Shown here one piece after another: positions 34,587-44,440 of a DNA stretch of 64,000 nucleotides (within the stretch, counting starts at the first letter, position 1; the number at the start of each line of letters is the position of its first letter). Below the pieces are notes generated by a model. That model searched no databases and was not told where the DNA came from. It saw nothing but the letters and a program-made list of their open reading frames with translations. A program made the translations under genes and the position numbers. The stretch is from Corynebacterium sp. TAE3-ERU12 (GTDB lineage: Bacteria; Actinomycetota; Actinomycetes; Mycobacteriales; Mycobacteriaceae): positions 434,001 through 498,000 of the forward strand of contig NZ_JAHUTM010000001.1 in NCBI RefSeq assembly GCF_019209905.1, in the 5' to 3' direction.

Positions 34587-36461
34587 ATGTGCGGAATCGT
34601 GGGATATGTAGGCCAGAAGCCCGCCCTTGAGGTAGCTATTGATGCGTTGCGACGCATGGAATACCGAGGCTACGACTCGGCGGGTATCGCAGTGCTCGAT
34701 GGAGAAGGCGGCATCCTCTCAGAAAAGAGCGCCGGCAAACTCGCCAACCTCGAAAATGAACTCGACGCGGTTGGCCGGGACCAGTTCACCGGCACCACCT
34801 GTATCGGCCACACCCGGTGGGCCACACATGGTCGCCCCACCAACGCCAATGCGCACCCCCATATCTCGTACGACGGCAAGGTCGCCATCGTGCACAACGG
34901 CATCATCGAAAACTTTGCCCCCTTGCGCAGCGAACTCGAAGAAGCCGGTATCGAACTCAACTCCGAAACTGACTCCGAAGTCGCATGCCACCTTCTGGCG
35001 CGTGCCTACAACGGCGAGGACAACTCCGGCACCGCAGGTGACTTCCAGGCCTCGGCGCTGGCCGTGCTCAACCGCCTCGAGGGCGCGTTCACGGTGCTGT
35101 TCACCCACGCCGACCACCCGGACACCATCGTCGCCGGTCGCCGCTCCACCCCGCTGATGGTCGGTGTCGGCGGCGATGGCATGTACCTCGGCTCCGACGT
35201 TGCCGCGTTCATTGCCTACACCAAGGAAGCCGTCGAACTGGGCCCGGACAGTGTCGCGGTCATCACCGCCGACGACTACACCCTGCTTAATTTCGACGGC
35301 AGCGCAGCCGAAGGCCGCCCCTTCACCATCGACTGGGACCTTGAAGCAGCAGAAAAGGGCGGCTACGAGTCCTTCATGCTCAAGGAGATCCACGAGCAGC
35401 CCGCCGCGGTGCGCGACACCCTGGCCGGCCACTTCATTGATGGCCGTGTTGTTCTCGACGAGCAGCGGATGAGCGACCAGGACCTGCGCGATATCAAGAA
35501 GGTATTCGTCGTCGCCTGCGGCACCGCCTACCACTCCGGCCTGCTGGCCAAGTACGCCATTGAGCACTGGGTGCGTATCCCCGTCGAAATTGAGGTCGCC
35601 TCCGAATTCCGCTACCGCGACCCCGTGCTGGACCGGCAGACTCTCGTGGTGGCTATCTCCCAGTCCGGTGAGACCGCCGACACCCTGGAGGCAGTGCGCC
35701 ACGCCAAGTCGCAGGGCGCACGAGTGCTGGCCGTGTGTAATACCAACGGCGCGCAGATCCCCCGCGAGGCCGATGCGGTGCTCTACACCCACGCCGGCCC
35801 CGAAATTGGTGTCGCCGCCACCAAGTCCTTCCTCGCCCAGGTCGCCGCGAACTATATTGTCGGCCTGGCCCTGGCCCAGGCCCGCGGCACGAAGTACCCC
35901 GACGAGGTCACCCGCGAGTACGAAGAACTCGAGGCCATCCCGGACAAGATCGCCGACGTCCTCGAAGACGGCGACCGGTACCTCGATATCGCCCGCGAGC
36001 TTGGGGCGATCCCGACGATGCTGTTCCTCGGCCGCCACGTCGGCTTCCCCGTTGCCCTGGAGGGCGCGCTGAAGCTGAAGGAATTGGCCTATATTCACGC
36101 CGAGGGTTTCCCCGCCGGGGAACTCAAGCACGGCCCGATTGCGCTTATCGAAGACGACCTGCCGGTGGTTGTGGTGGTGCCTTCCCCGAAGGGTCGGGCG
36201 GTGCTGCACTCGAAGATCGTCTCCAATATCCAGGAGATCCGGGCCCGTGGCGCGAAGACGATTGTCATCGCCGAACGCGGTGATGAAGCAGTCAAGCCGT
36301 ATGCCAACTACCTCATTGAGATCCCGGAGACCTCCACTCTGCTGCAGCCGTTGCTGTCCACCGTGCCGCTGCAGTTCCTGGCCGCCGAGATCGCCCGCCA
36401 GTGCGGCAATGACGATATCGACAAGCCGCGTAACCTCGCCAAGTCCGTCACCGTCGAGTAG
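34587..36461 (+). CDS. glmS: Glutamine-fructose-6-phosphate aminotransferase (isomerizing)
   Basis: A 624-residue protein of normal GlmS length making glucosamine-6-P, the entry into amino-sugar and peptidoglycan synthesis. It begins M-CGIVGYVG, so Cys2 becomes the N-terminal nucleophile of the glutaminase domain (residues ~2-230). Two SIS domains follow (from about 300; AISQSGETADTLEA and FLGRHVGFPVALEGALKLKE), and the C-terminus KSVTVE is canonical. ATG 34587 is favoured; TATTCT (34574-34579) seven bases upstream and lack of SD suggest a leaderless mRNA. GlmS is followed by a strong terminator. Confidence 0.96.
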   Translation: MCGIVGYVGQKPALEVAIDALRRMEYRGYDSAGIAVLDGEGGILSEKSAGKLANLENELDAVGRDQFTGTTCIGHTRWATHGRPTNANAHPHISYDGKVAIVHNGIIENFAPLRSELEEAGIELNSETDSEVACHLLARAYNGEDNSGTAGDFQASALAVLNRLEGAFTVLFTHADHPDTIVAGRRSTPLMVGVGGDGMYLGSDVAAFIAYTKEAVELGPDSVAVITADDYTLLNFDGSAAEGRPFTIDWDLEAAEKGGYESFMLKEIHEQPAAVRDTLAGHFIDGRVVLDEQRMSDQDLRDIKKVFVVACGTAYHSGLLAKYAIEHWVRIPVEIEVASEFRYRDPVLDRQTLVVAISQSGETADTLEAVRHAKSQGARVLAVCNTNGAQIPREADAVLYTHAGPEIGVAATKSFLAQVAANYIVGLALAQARGTKYPDEVTREYEELEAIPDKIADVLEDGDRYLDIARELGAIPTMLFLGRHVGFPVALEGALKLKELAYIHAEGFPAGELKHGPIALIEDDLPVVVVVPSPKGRAVLHSKIVSNIQEIRARGAKTIVIAERGDEAVKPYANYLIEIPETSTLLQPLLSTVPLQFLAAEIARQCGNDDIDKPRNLAKSVTVE

Positions 36462-36481
36462 GACCTGCTGAGCCACCACGC

Positions 36482-36526
36482 ATGCCGGGTGCCCCATCGT
36501 GGGGTACCCGGCATTGTCGTGTTTTT
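36482..36526. terminator. Terminator after glmS
   Basis: A 15-bp stem (36482-36496 with 36500-36514, one G-T pair) around a TCG loop, then a T-run ending near 36526. It lies between glmS and a convergent gene. Confidence 0.85.
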
Positions 36527-36528
36527 TA

Positions 36529-38157
36529 CTACCCGACGCTGTTACGCCGGTCGGCCAGCACAGCACCAATGACTGCACCTGCGATACCGATGGCCACAAG
36601 CACAGCAGTTGCGACCCAGTCATAGCCCTCGGATTCCACAAAAACGGGGTGGCCCACGAGCGACCAATCCTGCATCCACTCCGGCAGGTTGAGCAGCTCG
36701 TACAGGTACGACACCACGCCGGAAAAAGCCACAGGAATCCACGCCAGCCCACTCCAGCGCGGTGCGGCGGCAGCCAGCAGCGTCGCTAAGCCCGCAGTGG
36801 CAATCGCGCCCGGGGCGAAGGACGCCAACAGCCACAGGCCCGGTTCGGTGAGGTCTTTGTCCGTGCTGCTTTGTGCGGCCCACATGGTCAGCGGGGCGGC
36901 GATGGCGCTGATCGCCACGACGGTGAGCACGGTGAACACCCAGGCGACGACGTACGGTGTGCGGTGTGTGGTGCCGGATGTGTGCTCCGGGATGAGCCAC
37001 CCGTGGCGTTCATCGCCGGCAGCTGAGGTGGCTAGATGCACCGCAGCGCAGCACAGCAATGTGCCGGCAAACACACCCATATGCGCCAAAAAAGCCGCCT
37101 CAATGGCATCGCCATCGAGCATGCCGGGCACGAAATCCGCCGCACCAGGGGAGCTTTTCAGCAGCTCGACCATATCTGCGGTCAATGAGGCAAAACCCAC
37201 CGCAGTGGCAACGACCGCCACACCCCACCACACTGCGGTCATCCGGTCCAGCCGCCACCGCAGCCCCCAATGCCCATAACCGGGCACTAAGGCTGCCGCA
37301 CCGGCGTCAACAGTTCCAGGGGCGGAGTGCTTTGTGCCTGCGCGTGCCGACGTGGCCGGCCAGGTAGCGCCCACTTCGCGGGAGGTGGCCATACCCAGGG
37401 CCAGGTGGAAAGCCAGGATGATGAATGCGGTGACGTACAACAGCGGCCACCACGCCTCATCGGCAGTAAACGGGGCCACAATATCGCGCCAGCCCAACGG
37501 GGAGAGCCACCGCAACCAGCCGATATCGTTCACGTCGGCGACAGCGCGCAGCACAAAAGCCACCGCCACCGCAGCCAGGCCGTACCCGCGGGCAGCACGC
37601 CCAGTACCGGCCAACTGCGCCAGCACGACACCGACAGCCCCCATCGCGGTCATACAGGTCCCCGCCGCAAGACCACCAAGAATAGAGCCCGATACCGTCA
37701 CCTCATCGGTGACGGTATGGCCGTAGTACAGCCCGGCCGCCGAGGCGGCGGCGAAAACCACCCCAATAAGGACAATGACAGCCGCTGCTGCCAACGTCGG
37801 CACCCGCGCGGTGAGCCCCTGGGCGCGCACCAGCTCAGTGATCCCGTTTTCTTCCTGAACCCGGGTCATGCTCGCAGCCAGCAGCACCATCATCACCGAA
37901 CCCAAAATCAGCACATAGCTGTGGTTTTCCCAGATGGCCACGGCAGGCAGGGAGAAGTCGTAATCGATCGGCCCGTAGACGGCTTTCATACCGGCGTTGG
38001 TCACCAGAGTCGGCAACATCGCTTCGAAAGCCGCGTCGTTGGGGTAGACCGAGTAATAACCCGGCACCGCCACGACGACCAGGGCGAATAACGGCACCAG
38101 CCAGGCGGTAATGAAGATCCATCGGGTACGCAGATGCAGGCGGATAAGTGTGCCCAT
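36529..38157 (-). CDS. ABC-2 type exporter permease, polyketide-antibiotic exporter family
   Basis: A 542-residue membrane protein with about 12 TM helices in two halves, each starting with a soluble segment; the pattern matches the large permeases annotated as exporters of polyketide antibiotics (TnrB3-like). Partner of the ATPase encoded just upstream: the permease ATG and the ATPase TAA overlap (38155-38159). Likely exports a drug, peptide or lipid; the substrate cannot be told. No regulator lies beside it. Confidence 0.85.
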   Translation of the reverse strand: MGTLIRLHLRTRWIFITAWLVPLFALVVVAVPGYYSVYPNDAAFEAMLPTLVTNAGMKAVYGPIDYDFSLPAVAIWENHSYVLILGSVMMVLLAASMTRVQEENGITELVRAQGLTARVPTLAAAAVIVLIGVVFAAASAAGLYYGHTVTDEVTVSGSILGGLAAGTCMTAMGAVGVVLAQLAGTGRAARGYGLAAVAVAFVLRAVADVNDIGWLRWLSPLGWRDIVAPFTADEAWWPLLYVTAFIILAFHLALGMATSREVGATWPATSARAGTKHSAPGTVDAGAAALVPGYGHWGLRWRLDRMTAVWWGVAVVATAVGFASLTADMVELLKSSPGAADFVPGMLDGDAIEAAFLAHMGVFAGTLLCCAAVHLATSAAGDERHGWLIPEHTSGTTHRTPYVVAWVFTVLTVVAISAIAAPLTMWAAQSSTDKDLTEPGLWLLASFAPGAIATAGLATLLAAAAPRWSGLAWIPVAFSGVVSYLYELLNLPEWMQDWSLVGHPVFVESEGYDWVATAVLVAIGIAGAVIGAVLADRRNSVG

Positions 38158-39038
38158 TAGCGCTGGCCTCCAGCATCGGCGCTGGCAGCGGCGCTGTAGT
38201 GGTCCATGAAAATATCGTCCAAGGCCGCGTCAGTGCAGGTGATATTTGTTGCGCCTTGGTCCAGCAGTTTCTGCAGCGTGCCGCTGACCTCAGCGCGCGG
38301 ATGCAACTGGTCATAGTGGGTGCCAGCAATATCGGCAGTAATCCGCGAACCACGCAGGTGCGTCAACTCCGACAAGGCACCCGATTCGACCAGGCGCCCC
38401 TGGCGGATAATGGTCACATCGTCGGCAAGCTTTTGTACTTCCGGCAGGATATGGCTCGACAGCAGCACCGACTGGCCGCGGCCCACGGCTTCGCGCACAC
38501 ACTCGGTGAACACATCCTCCATAAGCGGGTCGAGGCCACTGGTCGGCTCGTCGAGCACCAACACGTCAACATCGGCAGCCAAGGCAGCAACCAACATCAC
38601 CTTTTGCCGATTGCCTTTGGAATATTCGCGGATCTTCTTCGTCGGATCGAGGTCGAACCGCTCGATCAGCTCTGCGCGCCGCTTCGGGTCATCGCCGCCA
38701 TGGCGGTCGCGGAGGCGAGCCAAGGTGGCCAAAGTTTTCGCACCAGTCAGCTGTGGCCACAGGGCAACATCACCGGGAACATAGGAAACTCTGCGGGTCG
38801 CCCGGGACGGGTTGGTAGTCGGATTATGGCCGAGCACACTGATGCTGCCAGCGTCGGGACGCAACAGGCCCAAAATAGCGTGAATAGTGGTGGACTTGCC
38901 GGCCCCATTGGGGCCCAGGAAACCGTGCACAGTCCCAGGGCGCAGATCCAGATCCAGCCCAGCCACGGCGGTGTGGTTGCCGAATTTCTTCGTCAATCCG
39001 CGTACCGAAATAACGGGTGTGGACGCATCCATCGACAT
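38157..39038 (-). CDS. ABC exporter ATP-binding protein
   Basis: A 293-residue ABC ATPase with Walker A GPNGAGKS, Q-loop region RRVSYVPGDVALWP, a variant signature EYSKGNRQKVMLV (SKGN in place of LSGGQ, usual in this exporter subfamily), Walker B VLVLDEPTSGLDP and an H-loop SSHILPEV. A ~70-residue C-terminal domain follows. ATG 39038 has GAGGAGA eight bases upstream; ATG 39032 is an alternative and the frame to 39203 is non-coding. Coupled to the downstream permease. Divergent from the MFS gene. Confidence 0.92.
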   Translation of the reverse strand: MSMDASTPVISVRGLTKKFGNHTAVAGLDLDLRPGTVHGFLGPNGAGKSTTIHAILGLLRPDAGSISVLGHNPTTNPSRATRRVSYVPGDVALWPQLTGAKTLATLARLRDRHGGDDPKRRAELIERFDLDPTKKIREYSKGNRQKVMLVAALAADVDVLVLDEPTSGLDPLMEDVFTECVREAVGRGQSVLLSSHILPEVQKLADDVTIIRQGRLVESGALSELTHLRGSRITADIAGTHYDQLHPRAEVSGTLQKLLDQGATNITCTDAALDDIFMDHYSAAASADAGGQR

Positions 39039-39190
39039 TAGGGTCTCCTCATTATCGCTGGTTATAGCTACCAGTATCTCCCATAATGCGGTGATCCGGA
39101 AGAGATTGAGACCAGGTGCTGGCACCGGTGCAGCGTGACCTACATTATGTGTGGCCCACCACAGCCCAACCACGAATGGAGGTGAGCGCA

Positions 39191-40402
39191 ATGATGACGC
39201 CACAGACCTACCCAGAACGCACCCACTGGACAGCAGTGATCGCCCTGGGGGCGGGGATTTTCACCATGACCACCCTCGAGGAATTACCCATCGGGGTCCT
39301 GACGCTAATGTCCGACGGACTGGAAACCAGCGACGGTGTGATCGGCCTGGGTGTGACCGTGCCCGGAGTGCTCGCCGCCATCGTTGCGATCATCGCCCCG
39401 CGGCTTACCGGCCGGATAGATCGCCGCCTCGTACTCACCGCCGCCCTTATTGCCTCAGCACTATCGGCACTGATGACCGCCCTGGCGCCCAGCCCCGGAT
39501 TCTTTCTCGCATCCCGAATCCTGATCGGTATCGGGCTGGGCGTGTTCTGGGCGCTGCTAGGCGCATCCGCGGCGCGCCTGGCCAGCCCCAGACAGGTCGC
39601 CCGCGCCCTGACCGTGGCCTTCTCCGGCGGGGCTGGGGCCATCGTGCTGGGCGTGCCGCTAGCCACCTACGTCGGTGCCCTCGTCGGCTGGCGTGGGTCC
39701 TTCTTCGCCGCCGCAGCGCTGGCCACCAGCATGGCCATTGTGCTGTGGGTGGTGGTGCCACCGATCCCGGCGACCCCTGGTGCCAGCTTCGCCGATATCG
39801 GCCGCGCCTGGTCGCTTTCCGGTGTGCGCTTCGGGGTGCTCTACACCTTCGTGGTGGTGCTTTTTCACTTCAACGCGTACACCTATGCCTCCCCAATCCT
39901 GCAGAAACTATCCGGGGTCAGTGTTGCCGGTGTGGGCACCATGCTGCTGATTTTCGGCCTAGCCGGCCTATCCGGAAATTTCCTATCCGGCCCGGCAATG
40001 GACCGTTCTCTCACCGCCACCATGGTGGCACTGCCGCTGGGGCTTGCCATCGCCATGGCGGTACTCACCCAGGCCTCCGGGCCGCTTGGCGCCGGGGCGG
40101 TGATGGCCCTTTGGGGACTGTTCGGCGGGGCGGTCAGTGTCGTGTCCCAGGGGTGGGTGCTCGATGCCTCCGGGGACCTGGCCGAGCCGGCCTCTGGTCT
40201 TAACTCCGGGGCTTTTAATCTCGGCATCGCCGGCGGGGCACTGACCGGTGGACTGATCCAGCCCGGGATTCCAGGTATGCCCGGGGTGCTCGGCGCAGGC
40301 GGGCCAGTAGCGATTGTGACCGTGTCCATTATCGGCATGATTGTGGCCCTATTCTTAGCTGTTGCGGCGGCACGTCGATCACGGCGAGTACGGGCGTCGT
40401 AG
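39191..40402 (+). CDS. MFS transporter, DHA1/AraJ-like efflux permease
   Basis: A 403-residue protein with 12 predicted TM helices and MFS loop motifs (GRIDRRLVL after TM2, and RILIGIGLGVFWAL in TM4). It begins with conserved EELPIGVLT in TM1, typical of the AraJ/YdhP-like efflux branch. ATG 39191 with GGAGG upstream was chosen; the frame starts earlier at 39116 without an SD. It sits next to the divergent ABC exporter operon, with 152 bases between the starts for shared control. Confidence 0.88.
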   Translation: MMTPQTYPERTHWTAVIALGAGIFTMTTLEELPIGVLTLMSDGLETSDGVIGLGVTVPGVLAAIVAIIAPRLTGRIDRRLVLTAALIASALSALMTALAPSPGFFLASRILIGIGLGVFWALLGASAARLASPRQVARALTVAFSGGAGAIVLGVPLATYVGALVGWRGSFFAAAALATSMAIVLWVVVPPIPATPGASFADIGRAWSLSGVRFGVLYTFVVVLFHFNAYTYASPILQKLSGVSVAGVGTMLLIFGLAGLSGNFLSGPAMDRSLTATMVALPLGLAIAMAVLTQASGPLGAGAVMALWGLFGGAVSVVSQGWVLDASGDLAEPASGLNSGAFNLGIAGGALTGGLIQPGIPGMPGVLGAGGPVAIVTVSIIGMIVALFLAVAAARRSRRVRAS

Positions 40403-40412
40403 CCTGGGCCAT

Positions 40413-42191
40413 ATGATGCCCGTCTATACCGCTGACCAAGTCCGTCGCGCAGAACGCCCCCTGCTGGATACCCAAACCAGCGTCGATGAGCTCATGCGCA
40501 ACGCAGCATCGGCGGTGGCTAAGGTCGCACGCGAATTCCTCGGCCCAGTCCGGCTCAACCCGCGTCGCATTGTGCTGCTCGTCGGCTCCGGCGGTAATGG
40601 GGGAGACGCCCTCTACGCCGGGGTGGAGTTGCTGCACGAGGGCTACCGGGTCAGTGCCGTGCTGTGCTCGAAGAACCCACACCAGCCTGCTGTTGACGCG
40701 TTCACCACAGCCGGCGGCAATATCGTTGGGCCGATGTTATTGCACGCCAGCGACTGCGCCCTGGCCATCGACGGCATTGTCGGCCTGGGCTGTAGTGGGG
40801 CGCTGCGTGCAGATAGTGCCCGCATTGTGGCCTCACTTGAACAAGCCGAGGTGCCCTTCATCGCCGTTGATGTGCCCTCCGGGGTGGTGGCCGATACTGG
40901 TGGCACCGGTGCGGAAGGCGCAGAAGGACTCGTCACCCACGTCACCGCCGAGACCACCGTGACCTTCGGTGGGCTGCGTCGGGCGCACGCGATTTCCCCT
41001 GCCTGTGGACGTGTGGTGGTGGCCGATATTGGAGTCACAGACAGCACCCGCCCCACACTGTCGCAGGAACTCGCCCGAGTCGCCGCTGCCGATATCGCCG
41101 CTGCTAAACAGCCCGCACTCAGCATGATTAAGGGCCTGCAGGACGCGGTAGCAGTCCCCCGGCTGCAGCCTTATCCCAGCGACGATAAATACTCCGGTGG
41201 GGTCGTGGGTATTTGTGCTGGCTCCGAGACATACCCCGGTGCCGGGGTGCTCACCGCTACCGCCGCAGTCCGGGCCACCAGTTCGATGGTGCGGGCAGTA
41301 GGGCCCTGTGTGCCCGAGATCATTCGGGCCCTGCCGGAAGTTGTCGGTGCGGACTCGATCAATAACTGTGGCCGCGTCCAGGCCTGGGTGGTCGGCCCTG
41401 GTCGTGGTTCTGGCTGGTTGGTGCGCGAAGAACTCGTCACTGTGCTCAGCTCTGCGGAGCCCGCGCTGCTCGACGCTGATGCGCTGACCATGCTCGCTGA
41501 GGAAACCCGGGTGCTTGACACTTTGCGGGAACGCAATGCGGCCGGTCAGCTCACCGTGCTCACCCCGCACGTCGGTGAGTTCCGCAGGCTTGCTGCTGCC
41601 ATCGCCGACGCGGAGAACACCCCGAACCCCATGTGCCCAGGCACTAAGGCAGCCAGCACCGCAGGGGAAGGGGACCAGGACGCAGTGCCCGATCCGCGTG
41701 CCGACGATCCGGTCGCAGCCGAGCCCGCTGGAAATGACCCTGTCGGAGAGCCGGAAAACACGGCCCCACCCACGCACCCCGCTATCGCCGACCCCGAAGT
41801 GGACCGCCTCAGCGCTGCTCTTGGCTTGGCCGCCGAGCTGGGCTGTGTGGTGCTGCTGAAAGGCCACGCCACAATCATTGCGGAACCGCCGGCACCGAAA
41901 ACCCCAGCCGGTAAGGCCACCATCGTTGAATCCGGCAGCTACTGGGCCGCCACCCCAGGCAGCGGGGACGTACTAGCCGGGCTTATCGGGGCGTGGCTCG
42001 CGCACACCCCACACCCGTCAATCATCGCCGTAGCAGCCACTATTCACGCCACCGCAGCGGAGTTGTCGGCACGCACCCCAGCCGGGCCGGCGCCGACGTC
42101 GGCAAGCCTCATCGCCAACGCCATCCGGGAGGCCACTGCCGAAGTCGCCGGGCGCAATAAACAGGACTGGTTGCGCGCGATGGCACAATGA
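40413..42191 (+). CDS. nnr: Bifunctional NAD(P)H-hydrate epimerase / ADP-dependent dehydratase
   Basis: A 592-residue repair enzyme. The N-terminal YjeF epimerase domain (about 1-225) has VGSGGNGGDALYAG and DGIVGLG; the C-terminal dehydratase domain has LTPHVGEFRRL, LLKGHATII and the GSGDVLAGLIGA motif near residue 520. A Pro/Glu/Asp-rich insert of about 60 residues (roughly 405-465) lies between GEFRRL and the rest of the dehydratase domain and looks disordered; it is not usual for the family. ATG 40413 is 7 bases after TAGCCT (40400-40405), which begins with the preceding stop codon, so the mRNA may be leaderless. Followed by alr. Confidence 0.92.
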   Translation: MMPVYTADQVRRAERPLLDTQTSVDELMRNAASAVAKVAREFLGPVRLNPRRIVLLVGSGGNGGDALYAGVELLHEGYRVSAVLCSKNPHQPAVDAFTTAGGNIVGPMLLHASDCALAIDGIVGLGCSGALRADSARIVASLEQAEVPFIAVDVPSGVVADTGGTGAEGAEGLVTHVTAETTVTFGGLRRAHAISPACGRVVVADIGVTDSTRPTLSQELARVAAADIAAAKQPALSMIKGLQDAVAVPRLQPYPSDDKYSGGVVGICAGSETYPGAGVLTATAAVRATSSMVRAVGPCVPEIIRALPEVVGADSINNCGRVQAWVVGPGRGSGWLVREELVTVLSSAEPALLDADALTMLAEETRVLDTLRERNAAGQLTVLTPHVGEFRRLAAAIADAENTPNPMCPGTKAASTAGEGDQDAVPDPRADDPVAAEPAGNDPVGEPENTAPPTHPAIADPEVDRLSAALGLAAELGCVVLLKGHATIIAEPPAPKTPAGKATIVESGSYWAATPGSGDVLAGLIGAWLAHTPHPSIIAVAATIHATAAELSARTPAGPAPTSASLIANAIREATAEVAGRNKQDWLRAMAQ

Positions 42192-42195
42192 GCCC

Positions 42196-43344
42196 ATGCC
42201 CAGCATTGAACCGACAGCGCACCCGGTAACTGCCACGATTGACCTCAGCGCAATTGCCGCCAATGTGCGCCGCGTGCGCGAAATCTCCGGTGCGCCGCGC
42301 ATTATGGCCGTGGTGAAAGCCGATGGTTATGGGCACGGCATCGCCCAAGCCGCCCGGGCTGTGCTCGCCGGCGGGGCCGACCAGCTGGGGGTGGCCACCC
42401 TCGATGAGGCACGCGCGCTCCGCGAGGCCGGAATCACCGCCCCGGTGCTGTGCTGGCTGTGGCTGCCCGACCAAGATATTGCTGGTGCGGTGGGCAATGA
42501 TGTGGACCTCGGGGTGGCCTCCCTCGCCCACCTGGATGCCGTCATTAAGGCGGGTCAGCACGTGGGTAAAAGGCCGCGGGTGACCATCACCGTCGATACC
42601 GGCATGAACCGCAATGGATTCTCCGCGATCAACGGTGACCTCAGCGCCGCCGCACCCCGCATCGCCCAGGCGCACGGGGAGGGGCTTATCGACGTCACCG
42701 GCGCGGCCACCCACTTCTCGAATGCTGACGACCCCGATGACCCCAGCATTGATATGCAAGCCGACCGGTTCCGCGCCGCGATCGCTGAGCTGCGCGCTGA
42801 AGGGCTGACACTGCCGGTCAATCATGCCGCTAATTCCGCAGCGAGCCTCAGCCGCCCGGACCTGGTCTTCGACATGATCCGCCCGGGCCTGGTCAACTAC
42901 GGCCTCGAGCCGATTGCCGGGCGCAGTCATGGGCTTGTGCCCGCGATGACCCTGAGCGCGCGAATCGGCCTGGTCAAGGACGTTCCGGCAGGAGAAGCGG
43001 TGAGCTACGGGCGCACCTGGAACACCGACCACGACACCCGCGTGGCAGTGGTTCCCTTCGGCTACGCCGACGGAATGCCCCGGTCACTATCGGACCGGTG
43101 CTCGGTGTGGTGTCACGGCACACGTTTCCACCAGATCGGCCGGGTGTGCATGGACCAGTTCGTCATCGAAGTCGACGACAGTGTGCACACCGGTGATGAG
43201 GTGGTCATCTTCGGCCCCGGTGCGGCCGGTAACCAACCCGGTGCGCCCACCGCCGATGAGCTTGCGGAAACACTCGGCACCATTAACTACGAGATAGTCA
43301 CCATGCCGCGCGGGCGGACGGTGCGCCGGTATATCGAAAGTTAG
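42196..43344 (+). CDS. alr: Alanine racemase
   Basis: A 382-residue PLP enzyme supplying D-alanine for peptidoglycan. Lys41 in AVVKADGYGHG binds PLP; the C-terminal domain carries the second catalytic segment EAVSYGRTW and VPFGYADGMPR. The ATG is four bases after the nnr stop. No clear SD; it may be translated by coupling to nnr. Same neighbourhood as in Mycobacterium. Confidence 0.95.
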   Translation: MPSIEPTAHPVTATIDLSAIAANVRRVREISGAPRIMAVVKADGYGHGIAQAARAVLAGGADQLGVATLDEARALREAGITAPVLCWLWLPDQDIAGAVGNDVDLGVASLAHLDAVIKAGQHVGKRPRVTITVDTGMNRNGFSAINGDLSAAAPRIAQAHGEGLIDVTGAATHFSNADDPDDPSIDMQADRFRAAIAELRAEGLTLPVNHAANSAASLSRPDLVFDMIRPGLVNYGLEPIAGRSHGLVPAMTLSARIGLVKDVPAGEAVSYGRTWNTDHDTRVAVVPFGYADGMPRSLSDRCSVWCHGTRFHQIGRVCMDQFVIEVDDSVHTGDEVVIFGPGAAGNQPGAPTADELAETLGTINYEIVTMPRGRTVRRYIES

Positions 43345-43353
43345 CGGCAGATT

Positions 43354-44430
43354 ATGGCGTCTTTCCGGTTCGACAAATACCTCCCACGGCCCACCCACGG
43401 CCTTGATATGGCCGTCGGGGCGGGCGTTCTCGCCGCAGCTGCCACCGCAGGTATTGCCGGGGTGCGCCACCGCATCATGCCGCAACGCACCCCCACCGCC
43501 GCGCCGGTGCAGCTCGAATTGCCCGAACCGACCTGGCGCGGCACGGTCACCGCTGATGATGGTGTGCCCTTGGCGGTGCGGGAAATCGGCCCCGCCGAGG
43601 CGCCGCTGAGTGTGGTGTTCATCCACGGCTACTGCCAGTCTGCTGCGTCTTGGTCTCGGCAGGCGGCGTGGCTGCGCGACGAGCTTGGGGACAGTATCCG
43701 CATGGTGCTGTTCGACCAGCGTGGCCACGGCCAGTCGGGCACCCCCACCCCGCAGTCATGCACCATCGCGCAGACCGCCCAGGACCTCGCCGCCGTTATT
43801 CACCAGCGCGTGCCGGAGGGGCCGCTGGTGCTAGTGGGCCATTCAATGGGGGGCATGACGACGATGGCGCTGGGCGGCGTCGGTAGCGATATTGTGCCCC
43901 GCATTCGCGGTATCGCCCTTATTGCCACCGCCGCCCGGGGCCTGAATGAGGGCGGGATTCCCCGGATGCTGCTCAACCCCGCCGGCCACGCCGTGGTCAG
44001 TGTTGCCGCACAGGTGCCGTGGCTGACCGACCATATCCGCAACCTCATCCACTTTTGGACGAAGCCGATTGTGCACGGTGGGTCTTTTGGGGACCAGAAA
44101 ACAGCGTCGGCAGTGCTGAACCTCAATGAGCAGATGATCGACAGCACCGAGTCCACCACGATCCTCAACTTCTTCGAGTCACTACAAGGGCACGACGAAA
44201 CTGAGGGGCTGCGTGCCCTATCGCATATTCCCGGGGTGGTCATCGCTGGTCTTCGGGACCGCATGGTGCCGCCTGGTCGCTCCGATGAAATCGCCGCGCA
44301 CTGGCCGGCGGTGCGCCTAGTGCGGGTGCCAGGTGCAGGCCATATGGTGCATATGGAATGCCCGGAGCTGGTCAATGAGGAGTTGCTGCGGTTGCTGCAC
44401 CAGGCTGGGCTGTCTGCCGACGCCGACTAA
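43354..44430 (+). CDS. Alpha/beta hydrolase
   Basis: A 358-residue hydrolase with an N-terminal hydrophobic segment (about 20-38) that may anchor it, then the fold's oxyanion loop VVFIHGYCQ, the DQRGHGQSG turn, nucleophile Ser164 in GHSMGG, and a likely catalytic His in PGAGHMVHMECPE. The catalytic set is intact, unlike the hydrolase-fold protein at 33520. It lies between alr and tsaE, nine bases after alr. Substrate unknown. Confidence 0.88.
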   Translation: MASFRFDKYLPRPTHGLDMAVGAGVLAAAATAGIAGVRHRIMPQRTPTAAPVQLELPEPTWRGTVTADDGVPLAVREIGPAEAPLSVVFIHGYCQSAASWSRQAAWLRDELGDSIRMVLFDQRGHGQSGTPTPQSCTIAQTAQDLAAVIHQRVPEGPLVLVGHSMGGMTTMALGGVGSDIVPRIRGIALIATAARGLNEGGIPRMLLNPAGHAVVSVAAQVPWLTDHIRNLIHFWTKPIVHGGSFGDQKTASAVLNLNEQMIDSTESTTILNFFESLQGHDETEGLRALSHIPGVVIAGLRDRMVPPGRSDEIAAHWPAVRLVRVPGAGHMVHMECPELVNEELLRLLHQAGLSADAD

Positions 44431-44440
44431 TATCGGGCTG

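Noticed and set aside
34719..36752. 677-residue open frame antisense to glmS
   Set aside because: Composition (Gly, His, Val-rich shadow of codon third positions) and full overlap with a certain gene; no SD or homology.
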